DNA from: JAYQKL01 sp049890195
GTDB taxonomy: Bacteria > Pseudomonadota > Alphaproteobacteria > RS24
DNA: 64,000 nucleotides
Direction of reading: 5' to 3'
NCBI GenBank assembly: GCA_049890195.1
Contig: JBMHBY010000006.1
Location: forward strand, 287,143-351,142
Numbering within the stretch: position 1 is the stretch's first letter; every line of letters starts with the position of its first letter. Positions 1 to 8,753 of this stretch are shown piece by piece. Below the pieces are notes generated by a model that was not told the origin of the DNA, searched no databases, and was given only the letters and a program-made list of their open reading frames with translations. Position numbers and translations under genes: made by a program.

Positions 1-643
1 CGCGCACCAGCACCACAACGCCGAGATAGGGGTCGTACCAACTGTCCACCAGCATGGCCTGCAGCGGTTCATCCTTATGCCCCTCCGGCGGCGGCAGCTG
101 GGTGACGATGGCCTCCAGCACATCTGCGATTCCGAGACCGGTTTTGGCGGAAATGTCAACCGAGCCGGACGTGTCCAGCCCAATGACGTCCTCAATCTGG
201 TTGCGCACGCGCTCACAGTCCGCAGCCGGCAGATCCACCTTGTTCAGAACGGGGACGATTTCATGGTCCACATCAATGGCCTGATAGACATTGGCGAGGG
301 TCTGCGCTTCTACGCCCTGCGAGGCGTCCACGACCAGCAGCGAGCCTTCACACGCCGCCAGCGACCGGTTGACCTCATAGGCAAAGTCGACATGCCCGGG
401 GGTGTCGATCAGGTTCAGCTGATAAGTTTCCCCGTCCTGCGCCTTATACTCAAGCCGCACGGTCTGGGCCTTGATGGTGATGCCGCGTTCGCGCTCAATA
501 TCCATATTGTCCAGAACCTGCTCGGACATTTCACGCTCCGACAGGCCGCCGGTCATCTGAATCAGACGGTCAGCCAGGGTCGATTTGCCGTGGTCAATAT
601 GGGCAATGATCGAAAAGTTGCGGATTTTGGACAGGTCAGTCAT
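1..643 (-). CDS. lepA: Elongation factor 4 (LepA), N-terminal part, cut by window edge
   Basis: LepA is a ribosome-associated translational GTPase that acts on stalled or mispositioned ribosomes. The visible 214 codons are its G domain. They carry the P-loop AHIDHGKST (residues 14-22), the DTPGH switch motif followed by VDFAYEVNRS, and an NKVD base-recognition motif. An in-frame TGA lies ten codons upstream of the ATG at 643, so this ATG is the first possible start. The remaining two thirds of the protein lie outside the window. The gene points the same way as pheT, with a 74-base gap and no visible terminator between them. The family is certain because the G-domain motifs are LepA-specific in spacing. 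Confidence 0.95.
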   Translation of the reverse strand, partial: MTDLSKIRNFSIIAHIDHGKSTLADRLIQMTGGLSEREMSEQVLDNMDIERERGITIKAQTVRLEYKAQDGETYQLNLIDTPGHVDFAYEVNRSLAACEGSLLVVDASQGVEAQTLANVYQAIDVDHEIVPVLNKVDLPAADCERVRNQIEDVIGLDTSGSVDISAKTGLGIADVLEAIVTQLPPPEGHKDEPLQAMLVDSWYDPYLGVVVLVR

Positions 644-717
644 GTCCGTGATATAGCATTGCCGAAAGGTTCAGCCAATAAGGATTAAGCGGTTTGGATG
701 CGGCAAAATTGCGCCGT

Positions 718-3105
718 TCAGCCGCGCAGCTTACCGCCGGTGGCTTTTTCTACGGCGGCAATGATTTTGTCTGAAATCACCTCTATCTCGGCATCGGTCA
801 GGGTGGCCTCAACTGGCTGCAGGGTGACTTCAATCGCCAAGGATTTGCGCCCGTCGCCCATATTGCCGCCTTCAAAGGCGTCAAACAGAATGACCTGCGT
901 GATGAGTTTTTTGTCAGCGCCCCGCGCCGCCCTGATCAGGTCAGCCGCTGCGGCATCACTGTCCACCTCAAACGCAAAATCACGGGTCACAGCCTGCAGG
1001 CTGTGGAGTGCGGCGGCCGGTTTCGCCCGGGTCGCTTTTTGCTTCGGCTGCGGCAGATTTTCCGGATAGACCTCAAACCCGACCACCGGGCCTTTCAGGT
1101 CAAATAATTTGATGATTGCGGGGTGCAGTTCTCCGAACACGGCGAGCGGGGTGCGCGGGTCGCGGCACATCATGCCGGACCGCCCGGGATGATACCAATC
1201 GGGCGCTTCGCGTTTGACCTGCAGATTATCCCCGGCCACGCCGAACGCGGCCAGCACGGACTCTGCGTCAGCCTTGGCATCAAACACATTAACTGAGTCT
1301 GCCTTGCCGCTCCAATGGCGGGGGGTTTGATCACCTTGGCGCAAGCCTGACGCCGCCATGCGTTGCGCTCCCGGTTGAGGGCCGGTGAACTCCTGCCCCA
1401 CCTCAAACAGGGCAAAGTCGGTCAACCCGCGGTCAAGGTTGCGGCCGGCGGCCATCAGCAGCCCCGGCAACAGGCTCGGGCGCATATGCGACAATTCACT
1501 GGAAATCGGATTGGCCAGTTTCTGCGCGTCCACACCGCCAAAGCGCAGCGCATGGCTTTCTGAGATGAACGACCAGGTGACGGCCTCAACCATGCCGCGT
1601 GCGGCCAGAACCCGGCGCGCCAATGTCGTGCGCTTTTGCAGATTGGTCAGGATCGGCCGGGCCACAGCATGCGGGCGCGGCAGAGCCACAGACGGCACAT
1701 TATCAAGACCGAAAATGCGGGTCACTTCCTCAACCAAATCCGCCTGACCTTCAATGTCCGGCCGCCAGCTGGGGCTGATCACCTCCAGCGTGTCCTGTTG
1801 AACGGATACGGCAAAGCCGAGGCGGGTCAAAATATCGACAATCTGGTCCTGCGGCAATTCTATGCCTGTGAGCTGTTGCACCTTGACCGGATCAAAGCTG
1901 ATGGTTTTTGTCCCTTCCGGCATCGCCCCGCCGAGCGAGGCTTTGCCCGCTTCCCCACCGCACAGTTCCAGCACCATTTGGGTGGCCTGATCCAGACCAT
2001 CCATCACGGATTGCGGATCAACGCCGCGCTCAAAGCGGTAACGGGCATCGCTCTCAAGATTATGCCGCCGTCCGGCATTGGCGACAGCGACCGGAGCGAA
2101 CCAGGCGCTTTCAATCAGCACATCAACCGTCTCCAGAGACGAACCGCTTTCCAGCCCGCCCATAATGCCGCCCAGCGCCAGGACACCGGCCTCATCCGCA
2201 ATCACGCAGTCCTGCGCATCCAGCTCATAGGTTTCCTTGTCCAGCGCCGTAAAGTTTTCGCCCTGTGTAGCATTGCGCACGGTCACGCCACCGGTGAGCT
2301 TGCTCAAATCATAGACATGCAGCGGGCGGCCGCGGTCATAGGAGATGTAATTGGTGATGTCGACCAGCGCATTGATCGGGTTCAGACCAATGGCTTTCAG
2401 GCGCCCGGCCAACCAATCGGGGCTGGGCGTGTTCTTGACGCCGCGCACCACACGTCCGGCAAAAACCGGGCACGCTTCGGTTGTGGTTGTAATCTCAACA
2501 GGGCTGTCAAACGTCTCAGTGATTTCCGGGACCGGAACTTCCTTGAGCGCACCGATGCCGGCCGCCGCCAGGTCGCGGGCGATGCCACGCACACCCAGAC
2601 AGTCCGGACGATTGGGGGTGATGGCGATTTCAATCATTGGGTCGGTATGGCCAAGGGCTTCAGCGGCAGGTGCGCCGACCGGCACATCCTCGTGCAGTTC
2701 AATGATGCCGTCATGATCATCTGACAGTTCAAGCTCGGCGGCCGAGCACATCATGCCGCGGCTTTCCACACCGCGGATTTTGGCCTTGCCGAGCACCATG
2801 CCATTGGCCGGAATGACGGCCCCTTCATTGGCCAGGATGCCGCGCAGACCGGCACGGGCATTGGGTGCGCCGCAGACGAGCTTTTGAGTCCCGGAGGAAG
2901 ACTGCACCGTACAGATTTTCAACTTGTCCGCATCCGGATGCTGTTCGGTTTCGATAATTTCGGCAACCTCAAAGCCTGCCAGACGGGCGGCGGGGTCAAC
3001 CACCTCCTCGACCTCAAGGCCGACCATGTTGAGCTTGTCGCAAATCTCGTCCAGAGACGCCGAGGTGTCGAGATGGTCAAACAGCCATGACAGGGTGAAC
3101 TTCAT
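718..3105 (-). CDS. pheT: Phenylalanine--tRNA ligase beta subunit
   Basis: This is the large subunit of the alpha2-beta2 phenylalanyl-tRNA synthetase, which charges tRNA-Phe in the cytoplasm. At 795 residues it has the usual bacterial length. The order is an N-terminal tRNA-binding (EMAP-like) domain at about residues 40-150, B3/B4 editing region, B5 domain, synthetase-like core and a C-terminal ferredoxin-fold anticodon-binding domain (about 700-795). The ATG abuts the pheS stop with no base between, so the two subunits are translationally coupled. The start MKFTLSWLFDHL is typical of the family. Confidence 0.97.
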   Translation of the reverse strand: MKFTLSWLFDHLDTSASLDEICDKLNMVGLEVEEVVDPAARLAGFEVAEIIETEQHPDADKLKICTVQSSSGTQKLVCGAPNARAGLRGILANEGAVIPANGMVLGKAKIRGVESRGMMCSAAELELSDDHDGIIELHEDVPVGAPAAEALGHTDPMIEIAITPNRPDCLGVRGIARDLAAAGIGALKEVPVPEITETFDSPVEITTTTEACPVFAGRVVRGVKNTPSPDWLAGRLKAIGLNPINALVDITNYISYDRGRPLHVYDLSKLTGGVTVRNATQGENFTALDKETYELDAQDCVIADEAGVLALGGIMGGLESGSSLETVDVLIESAWFAPVAVANAGRRHNLESDARYRFERGVDPQSVMDGLDQATQMVLELCGGEAGKASLGGAMPEGTKTISFDPVKVQQLTGIELPQDQIVDILTRLGFAVSVQQDTLEVISPSWRPDIEGQADLVEEVTRIFGLDNVPSVALPRPHAVARPILTNLQKRTTLARRVLAARGMVEAVTWSFISESHALRFGGVDAQKLANPISSELSHMRPSLLPGLLMAAGRNLDRGLTDFALFEVGQEFTGPQPGAQRMAASGLRQGDQTPRHWSGKADSVNVFDAKADAESVLAAFGVAGDNLQVKREAPDWYHPGRSGMMCRDPRTPLAVFGELHPAIIKLFDLKGPVVGFEVYPENLPQPKQKATRAKPAAALHSLQAVTRDFAFEVDSDAAAADLIRAARGADKKLITQVILFDAFEGGNMGDGRKSLAIEVTLQPVEATLTDAEIEVISDKIIAAVEKATGGKLRG

Positions 3106-4200
3106 TTACGCCCCCTCATCCTGTGACACGCCCCGCGCCAAAGCCGGAATATTCAGGGCCGAGAAGCCGTAATGCTTGAGCCAGCGCAAATCCGCGTCAA
3201 AAAAGGCGCGCAAATCCGGCATGCCGTATTTCAGCATGGCCAGACGGTCAATGCCCATGCCGAAGGCAAACCCCTGATAGATTTCCGGATCCAGCCCGGC
3301 ATTGGACAGAACATTGGGGTGCACCATGCCGCAACCCAATATCTCCATCCAGTCCTCACCTTCACCAATGCGCAACTCGCCATTGGTGCGCGAGCATTGC
3401 ACATCCACCTCCATGCTCGGCTCGGTGAACGGGAAATAGCTCGGGCGCAGGCGCAAGGTCACACCGTCCACCTCAAAAAAGGCGGCCAGAAACTCCTCCA
3501 GCACCCATTTCAAATGGCCCAGATGCGTCTGTTTGTCGACGACGAGCCCCTCCACCTGATGAAACATCGGTGTGTGGGTCTGGTCACTGTCGCAACGATA
3601 GGTGCGCCCGGGAGCGATGAAACGGAAAGGCGGTTCACCCGCTTCCATGGTGCGGATCTGTACCGGGGATGTATGGGTGCGCAGCAACAGGCGGTTGCCG
3701 TCTTCATCCGGCTCGAAATAAAACGTGTCATGCATTTGCCGCGCCGGATGGCTTTCGGGGATGTTAAGGGCCGAGAAGTTGTAAAAATCCGTCTCAACAT
3801 CCGGTCCTTCGGCGACGGCAAACCCCATATCAGCAAAAATGGCGGTGATTTCATCCATGACCTGTGAGACGGGATGAATACGACCCGTTTCATGCGGCTG
3901 CCGGCTGGACGGTTGCGTGACATCGACCGTTTCAGAGGCCAGACGCGCATTCAGCGCTTCACGCTCTAGGAGGGTTTTGCGGGCGTCAATCGCCTCAGCC
4001 ACGCGGGTCTTGAGGCCGTTGATTTTCGGCCCCTGTTCCTGCCGCTCCTCATTGGACATGCCGCCAAGCGTTTTCAACAGGGCCGACACGGAGCCCTTTT
4101 TGCCCAAAGCGGAAACGCGCACCTCTTCCAAGGCGCGCGTATCAGCGGCGGCCTCAACGGCTGCCAATATGTCGTTTTCCAGAGCGGCCAGATCAGTCAT
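3106..4200 (-). CDS. pheS: Phenylalanine--tRNA ligase alpha subunit
   Basis: This is the catalytic subunit of phenylalanyl-tRNA synthetase, a class II enzyme that activates phenylalanine and transfers it to tRNA-Phe. It has 364 residues. An N-terminal coiled-coil arm (about 1-90) is followed by the class II core, with LLLRTHTSPVQ (motif 1/2 region), SYFPFTEPSMEVD, and motif 3 in GMGIDRLAMLKYG near the C-terminus. It lies 20 bases after rplT and directly before pheT, the common rpmI-rplT-pheS-pheT order, and is likely expressed as one operon. Confidence 0.97.
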   Translation of the reverse strand: MTDLAALENDILAAVEAAADTRALEEVRVSALGKKGSVSALLKTLGGMSNEERQEQGPKINGLKTRVAEAIDARKTLLEREALNARLASETVDVTQPSSRQPHETGRIHPVSQVMDEITAIFADMGFAVAEGPDVETDFYNFSALNIPESHPARQMHDTFYFEPDEDGNRLLLRTHTSPVQIRTMEAGEPPFRFIAPGRTYRCDSDQTHTPMFHQVEGLVVDKQTHLGHLKWVLEEFLAAFFEVDGVTLRLRPSYFPFTEPSMEVDVQCSRTNGELRIGEGEDWMEILGCGMVHPNVLSNAGLDPEIYQGFAFGMGIDRLAMLKYGMPDLRAFFDADLRWLKHYGFSALNIPALARGVSQDEGA

Positions 4201-4220
4201 GGCGCTTTCCCAGCAGACGC

Positions 4221-4577
4221 CTAATTCAGGGCGCCACGCGCCTGTTCGACCAAGGCCTCAAACGCTACCGGCTCATGCACCGCCAGGTCAGCCAGCACCT
4301 TGCGGTCAATTTCAACTCCGGATTTGGTGAGACCGTCAATCAGGCGGCCATAGGTCAAACCATGGCTGCGCGAGGCCGCATTGATGCGCTGAATCCACAA
4401 TGATCGGAAATTCCGTTTGCGGACCCGGCGGTCGCGATAGGCGTACTGGCCGGCTTTGGTGACGGCCTGCTTGGCGACTTTGATGGTGTTTTTACGACGT
4501 CCATAATAGCCTTTGGCTTTGGACAGAACTTTTTTGTGGCGTGCGTGTGAGGTTATACCGCGTTTTACACGTGACAT
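4221..4577 (-). CDS. rplT: 50S ribosomal protein L20
   Basis: L20 is an early-assembling large-subunit protein that binds 23S rRNA. In several bacteria it represses its own operon by binding the leader mRNA. At 118 residues it has standard length, with the basic, helical N-terminus (MSRVKRGITSHARHKKVL) and the RRVRKRNFRSLWIQRINAA segment typical of L20. It follows rpmI by 12 bases. Confidence 0.97.
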   Translation of the reverse strand: MSRVKRGITSHARHKKVLSKAKGYYGRRKNTIKVAKQAVTKAGQYAYRDRRVRKRNFRSLWIQRINAASRSHGLTYGRLIDGLTKSGVEIDRKVLADLAVHEPVAFEALVEQARGALN

Positions 4578-4589
4578 GTCAAATTCTCC

Positions 4590-4787
4590 TTAACCGTTGG
4601 GCAGAAACTTTTTCACAATCTTGGCGTCGGAATCACTCAGGATGTCGCCGCCGCGCAGATTGCGGATCTGTTTGTTGGAACGTTTGATCATGCCATGGCG
4701 TTTGCCGGCATTATGAAACTTGACTTTGCCGGATGCCGTCAGCTTGAAGCGCTTTTTGGCACCACTTTTGGTCTTCATTTTGGGCAT
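4590..4787 (-). CDS. rpmI: 50S ribosomal protein L35
   Basis: L35 is a small basic protein of the large ribosomal subunit. I place the start at 4787 (MPKMKTKSGAKKRF) and not at the ATG 15 bases upstream. The downstream ATG is preceded by a clear GGAGAG ribosome-binding site at 8 bases, and the shorter product of 65 residues matches the family length. It is the first gene of the rpmI-rplT-pheS-pheT unit. Confidence 0.95.
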   Translation of the reverse strand: MPKMKTKSGAKKRFKLTASGKVKFHNAGKRHGMIKRSNKQIRNLRGGDILSDSDAKIVKKFLPNG

Positions 4788-4885
4788 TTTGCTCTCCTTC
4801 AATCATTTGCCGCCAAGCGACAAACAGGTTGCATTTCGAACCGACATGGCAGCCCTTTCGCCAGCCGGTCCCGTACAAGCTCTGC

Positions 4886-4913
4886 TTTATACGCCAATCT
4901 TGTTGTTTTGCAA
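4886..4913 (-). promoter_or_regulatory. Candidate sigma-70-type promoter for rpmI operon
   Basis: On the minus strand a TTGCAA box (4913-4908) and a TATAAA box (4891-4886) are separated by 16 bases. They lie in the 139-base gap between infC and rpmI. This would leave a leader of roughly 90 bases before rpmI, long enough for L20 autoregulation, though I see no specific L20-binding structure. It is a pattern match only. Confidence 0.4.
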
Positions 4914-4926
4914 GCCTTTTAGAGGC

Positions 4927-5463
4927 TTATTTGGGTGCCAACACCATAATCATCTGACGGCCCTCAAGCTTCGGCACAGCCTCAACCTTGGTGGTTTCCT
5001 CAAATTGGTCACGCACCTTGTTCAGCAGTTCCAAACCAAGATCCTGGTGGGCCATTTCCCGGCCCCTGAAACGCATCGTCACCTTGACCTTGTCGCCGGC
5101 ATTGATGAATTTTTCAACACTGCGCATTTTGACATCATAATCATGCGTATCAATGTTCGGGCGCAGTTTGATTTCCTTGACATCGACGACTTTCTGCTTC
5201 TTTCGGGCTTCGCTGGCTTTTTTCTGATTTTGATATTTCAGCTTGCCATAATCCAGGATTTTGCAGACAGGGGGGCTGGCATTGGGAGACACCTCCACAA
5301 GGTCCAGGCCGGCATCGGCGGCCATATCCATAGCCCGTTCAACAGGAACGACACCTTGTTTTTCACCTTCTTGGTCGATCAGCATGACTTCCGAACTTGT
5401 GATCATGCGGTTTACACGCGGTCCTTCTCGGGACGGCTGAGCTGGAAAAGGTCTACGGGCTAT
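4927..5463 (-). CDS. infC: Translation initiation factor IF-3 (ATA start codon)
   Basis: IF-3 binds the 30S subunit, prevents premature 50S joining and checks the start codon and initiator tRNA. The first in-frame ATG (5406) would give MITSSEVMLID, which lacks the conserved N-terminus. Reading upstream in frame gives ARRPFPAQPSREGPRVNR after an ATA codon at 5463-5461. That codon is preceded by AGGAG at 8 bases and by two in-frame TAA stops further up. The alphaproteobacterial IF-3 N-terminus (RRPF..) fits this exactly, giving 178 residues, the family's usual size. IF-3 genes commonly start at rare AUU, AUC or AUA codons, which makes the factor repress its own translation. The C-domain ends with EGRQMIMVLAPK as expected. 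Confidence 0.95.
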   Translation of the reverse strand: MARRPFPAQPSREGPRVNRMITSSEVMLIDQEGEKQGVVPVERAMDMAADAGLDLVEVSPNASPPVCKILDYGKLKYQNQKKASEARKKQKVVDVKEIKLRPNIDTHDYDVKMRSVEKFINAGDKVKVTMRFRGREMAHQDLGLELLNKVRDQFEETTKVEAVPKLEGRQMIMVLAPK

Positions 5464-5476
5464 TTGTCTGTCTCCT
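5461..5476 (-). promoter_or_regulatory. infC ribosome-binding site with ATA start codon
   Basis: AGGAG (5476-5472) precedes an ATA start codon (5463-5461) by 8 bases. The strong Shine-Dalgarno paired with a rare start codon is the known arrangement for IF-3 autoregulation. Here the wiring is inferred from sequence only. Confidence 0.85.
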
Positions 5477-5505
5477 GATTATTAAAGTACGCAGGAATGT
5501 TTAGG

Positions 5506-5895
5506 CTACCCTGCGCGTAAGTCAAGCCCTGACATGTCGTCTGCCCCCAAGATGAGCCAGGCCGGGCGGGGCCAAACAAACCATTTCAGCCAAGCATGAT
5601 GCAATGTCCCGGATAAATCGACAAATTGATAGACCTGATCGAAATGCCGCCAGGATGCCCGGCGCAACAAGGCCAATAAACCGGCCGGCCCAAGTCTGTT
5701 AAAAACCCAGACATCATCAGCCGCCGCGACAGCGTTTTTTTGCTGCGGCTCAATCAGGACCGTGACCGAACTGTTCGGGTGAATCTTATGGGCCGTGGCC
5801 ACCAACTCCGCGACAGTTTTCTCGGGCAATCCGAGGACTATCAGCCAGACTCCGCCAGGTTCGGCAAGGCGCCGCAAGGTGGGGGATTTGGGCAT
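5506..5895 (-). CDS. Small protein of unknown function behind a glycosyltransferase
   Basis: I do not recognise this 129-residue product with certainty. I start it at the ATG at 5895 (MPKSPTLRRLAEPGG), 4 bases after the stop of the upstream glycosyltransferase. The longer reading from 5976 would overlap that gene by 77 bases. The order of hydrophobic strands and helices (VWLIVLGLP, then VTVLIEP, then GPAGLLALLRR, then FDQVYQFVDLS) resembles the N-terminal Rossmann-like half of a GT9 heptosyltransferase-type fold, but no C-terminal half follows. No signal peptide is seen. It may assist the upstream glycosyltransferase or be a decayed enzyme. Confidence 0.6.
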   Translation of the reverse strand: MPKSPTLRRLAEPGGVWLIVLGLPEKTVAELVATAHKIHPNSSVTVLIEPQQKNAVAAADDVWVFNRLGPAGLLALLRRASWRHFDQVYQFVDLSGTLHHAWLKWFVWPRPAWLILGADDMSGLDLRAG

Positions 5896-5899
5896 GGTG

Positions 5900-7075
5900 T
5901 CAAGCAAGGGATTGATATATTTGAAGAGTTTGGGCACACATGCGTGCCTGCGTGAAATGCTCTGCGACAAAATCACGAGCTGCCGCCCCCATTGCGGCGC
6001 GCTGTTCGGAACTTATCTCACAGGCCGTCATGATGGCTTGCGCCAAGGCTGCACTGTCATTGGGCCGCACCCGCCATCCATGCGCCATCCCTTCGGCAGA
6101 GGTTTTGACCGTTTCCCGGAAACCGCCGGCATCCGCGGCAATCACCGGAACGGCAGAAGCCTGCGCCTCAATCGCCGTCCGGCCGAACGGCTCCGGCCGG
6201 CGCGAGGGCAAGACAACAAAATCAGCTGCAGCATACAACTGTGGCATATTCGTCACATGTCCGGCAAAAATCACCTGACCGCTCAGCCCCTGCTCTGTCA
6301 TCATGCGCTCCAACCCCTTGCGGTAGCGTGTCCGGCCTTGATCGTCACCTGCAAAAACCAGCTTGATGCAGGCGCGGGGCAAACGGCGCACCACCTCGCC
6401 CATGGCCTGCAGAACCAAATCCTGACCTTTCCAGGCGGTCAGGCGGGCCGGACACAGGAAAATGGTATCGACATCGGTCGCGCCCCATTGGTCGCGCAAA
6501 CGCGAAACGGCCTGCCGGTCAATCCTGTTTGGGTCAAATTCATCGGCATCACAGCCGCGCGGCACCACATGAATTTTGACCGGATCGATACGGTGAATGG
6601 CGGCAATCCTGTCTGCCGTGTACTGCGAATTGGCTATCACAGCATCGCCGCGCGTCATGACCGAGTTGTAAAGGACTTTGGCGCGCGGGCCGTCATGGAC
6701 TTTGCTGTGGTAGGTTGTCAGAAACGGCAACCCCATCTGACGGGCGGCGAAAAAGGCAGACCAGGCCGGCGCCCGGGAGCGGGCGTGCAGCATCTCGACC
6801 TTCATCGCCTGACACAGCTTTTTCAAGCGTGAAATATTCGACATCATGGTGAGCGGGTTTTTGGAGGCGACCGGCAGATGAAACACCTCGCCTCCGGCCG
6901 CGATAACGTCTTGTTCCAGTCGCCCGCCCTGGGTCGCAACCAATGATTTGCCGCCGGCCTTTTGGAGGGCTTGAGTGACCTGCACGGTGGCGGCTTCCGC
7001 GCCGCCGCCGTCAAGATGCGGAATGATTTGCAGAACGCGCAGGCTTGTGCCAGACATGGGAACAGTTTTGACCAT
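5900..7075 (-). CDS. Glycosyltransferase, GT4 family
   Basis: This is a cytoplasmic GT-B enzyme that transfers a sugar from a nucleotide-sugar donor, probably in lipopolysaccharide or other envelope glycan synthesis. The acceptor is unknown. Motifs are the N-terminal glycine-rich loop HLDGGGAEAATVQV and the C-terminal donor-binding region PSRRPEPFGRTAIEAQA with its glutamates in the EX7E arrangement of GT4 enzymes. The open frame extends up to a GTG at 7102. I chose the ATG at 7075; the ATG at 7057 (MSGTSLRVLQIIPHL) is also possible. It is followed within 4 bases by a small unknown gene and is divergent from the hydrolase at 7105. Confidence 0.85.
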   Translation of the reverse strand: MVKTVPMSGTSLRVLQIIPHLDGGGAEAATVQVTQALQKAGGKSLVATQGGRLEQDVIAAGGEVFHLPVASKNPLTMMSNISRLKKLCQAMKVEMLHARSRAPAWSAFFAARQMGLPFLTTYHSKVHDGPRAKVLYNSVMTRGDAVIANSQYTADRIAAIHRIDPVKIHVVPRGCDADEFDPNRIDRQAVSRLRDQWGATDVDTIFLCPARLTAWKGQDLVLQAMGEVVRRLPRACIKLVFAGDDQGRTRYRKGLERMMTEQGLSGQVIFAGHVTNMPQLYAAADFVVLPSRRPEPFGRTAIEAQASAVPVIAADAGGFRETVKTSAEGMAHGWRVRPNDSAALAQAIMTACEISSEQRAAMGAAARDFVAEHFTQARMCAQTLQIYQSLA

Positions 7076-7104
7076 GGTCTTTCTATAAAAGGGTGACACC
7101 AAAA

Positions 7105-7866
7105 ATGCCAGCAGAGATATCCTATCTGGATTATGGGGATGAGAAAATAGCCTATATGCGTCAATTCGGGCGTTCGGACTGTCCGGGTCTCGTTTTTCTC
7201 GGCGGATTCCGCTCCGATATGACCGGCAGCAAGGCTGAGGCTCTAGCCGATTATGCGACCCAAAATGACCTGCATTATCTTCGTTTCGACTATTTCGGTC
7301 ACGGGCAGTCCAGCGGCGATTTTCTGCAAGGCACCATCAGCCATTGGCGAAAAGAGGTGGCTGAGGTGATTTCCAGTCTGACGGATGGGCCGGTGATCCT
7401 CGTCGGCTCCAGTTTCGGGGGCTGGCTCTCGACGATGATGGCCGCCCAGTATCCGGACAAAATTGCTGCACTGGTGTTGATTGCACCGGCCGTGGACATG
7501 ACCGAGCGCCTGATGTGGAACGAGTTTGACACTGAGATGCGTCAGACCCTGCTGGAGGAGGGGATTGTCTTCACCCCGTCCGATTATGACGAACAGGGCT
7601 ATCCCATCACACGCGAGTTGATTGAGGACGGACGCAGCCATTTGATGCTTGATCATCCCATCGCCTATGACGGTCCGGTGCGCTTTCTGCACGGCCAGCA
7701 GGACACGGCCGTGCCGTGGCAGTTGTCACTGGAAATCGCCGAAACACTGACTGGTACAGATGTCGAGACTCATTTTGTCAAAAACGGCGATCACAGCCTG
7801 TCCAATCCGGACAACCTCCAACTGCTGTGCCGGACGCTGGGCGGTCTTTACAGCTCTTATTCCTGA
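7105..7866 (+). CDS. Alpha/beta hydrolase (ABHD10-like esterase)
   Basis: This is a cytoplasmic serine hydrolase of 253 residues. The nucleophile elbow is GSSFGG, the acid lies in the HGQQDTAVP segment and the histidine in GDHSL, giving a complete catalytic triad. The overall pattern resembles short-acyl or thioester hydrolases of the ABHD10 type, but the substrate cannot be read from sequence. I start at the ATG at 7105, which has GGGTG 8 bases before it. An in-frame GTG at 7093 would add four residues. Its 3' end overlaps the convergent gene by 10 bases. Confidence 0.85.
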   Translation: MPAEISYLDYGDEKIAYMRQFGRSDCPGLVFLGGFRSDMTGSKAEALADYATQNDLHYLRFDYFGHGQSSGDFLQGTISHWRKEVAEVISSLTDGPVILVGSSFGGWLSTMMAAQYPDKIAALVLIAPAVDMTERLMWNEFDTEMRQTLLEEGIVFTPSDYDEQGYPITRELIEDGRSHLMLDHPIAYDGPVRFLHGQQDTAVPWQLSLEIAETLTGTDVETHFVKNGDHSLSNPDNLQLLCRTLGGLYSSYS

Positions 7867-8753
7867 ACCAAAAGCGCCGCCAGCCCCTCGCGATAGGTCG
7901 GGTATTTCAACTCAACGCCCAACTCCCGCTTGATGCGGTCGTTGCGGATTCGCTTGTTTTCGCCGTAAAAGCTTTTGGCCATCGGGCTTAAATCAGCTTC
8001 GGCGAATGGGGTCTCCGGCGGCGGGTCCATGTCCAGCAAGGCGGCGGCATGTTGGACAACATCCTGCGGCGGCGCCGGCAGATCATCACAGACGGAATAG
8101 GCACGGCCGGGGTTCGGATTACTCATGGACGCCTGCAAAATCAGGGCAATGTCTTCGACGTGGATACGCGAAAACACTTGACCCGGCTTGTTGATGCGCC
8201 GCGCCGTCCCATTGCGCAGGCTTTGCAAACTGTTGCGCCCCGGCCCGTAAATGCCGGCCAAACGGAAATAATGCATCGGCAGGCCGGTCGCAGCCCAGGC
8301 CGCCTCGGCCTGATGCCGCCGCCGTCCCCGCTCACTGAGTGGTCCAGGCGGGGTATCCTCGTCAATCCAGGCCCCGTCATGATCGCCATACACCCCGGTG
8401 GTGGAGAGATATCCGACCCATTGCAGAGTTTCACACCGCAACAGCGCGTCGCCGGCCAGTCTCAATGCCGGGTCAGATCCGTCAGCCTCAGGCGGGGCGG
8501 ACAGCAGCACATGTGTCACGCCCTTCAGCTCTTCCCCGTCCAGTGTGGTATCTGTTGGCACTTCAACCGGCTCCACGCCGTCTGCCTCCAGCTGTGAGCG
8601 CTTGTCCGCGTTCCTGACCGTGGCCGTCACGCGCCAGATCTCCCCGGTCTCGCGCAGCAAGGAGACCAGCGCCTTGGCTGAAAACCCGTATCCGAAGCAA
8701 AATAAATGCCTGTCAGTCAATGAAACGCCCCCATTCCACACGTACACCCGCAT
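7857..8753 (-). CDS. NAD(P)-dependent epimerase/dehydratase-like protein (YeeZ type)
   Basis: This is an atypical extended short-chain dehydrogenase of up to 298 residues. A Rossmann N-terminus (FCFGYGFSAKAL) replaces the usual GxxGxxG. The segments LSTTGVYGDHDG, RLAGIYGPGR and RIHVEDIA are those seen in YeeZ-like sugar-nucleotide epimerase relatives. The substrate is unknown. The start is uncertain. The ATG at 8753 overlaps the queG coding end by 41 bases, whereas a TTG at 8720 overlaps it by only 8 and places the Rossmann strand close to the N-terminus. It is probably translated with queG. Confidence 0.8.
   Translation of the reverse strand: MRVYVWNGGVSLTDRHLFCFGYGFSAKALVSLLRETGEIWRVTATVRNADKRSQLEADGVEPVEVPTDTTLDGEELKGVTHVLLSAPPEADGSDPALRLAGDALLRCETLQWVGYLSTTGVYGDHDGAWIDEDTPPGPLSERGRRRHQAEAAWAATGLPMHYFRLAGIYGPGRNSLQSLRNGTARRINKPGQVFSRIHVEDIALILQASMSNPNPGRAYSVCDDLPAPPQDVVQHAAALLDMDPPPETPFAEADLSPMAKSFYGENKRIRNDRIKRELGVELKYPTYREGLAALLVQE

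Noticed and set aside
1636..2724. Long plus-strand open frame (362 codons) opposite pheT
   Set aside because: It is antisense to a certain gene, has no recognisable motif and shows the Arg/His/Gln-rich composition typical of a shadow frame in GC-rich coding sequence.
4910..4926. Inverted repeat AAGCCT..AGGCTT after infC as a terminator
   Set aside because: The stem is only 6 bp and is not followed by a T run on either strand.
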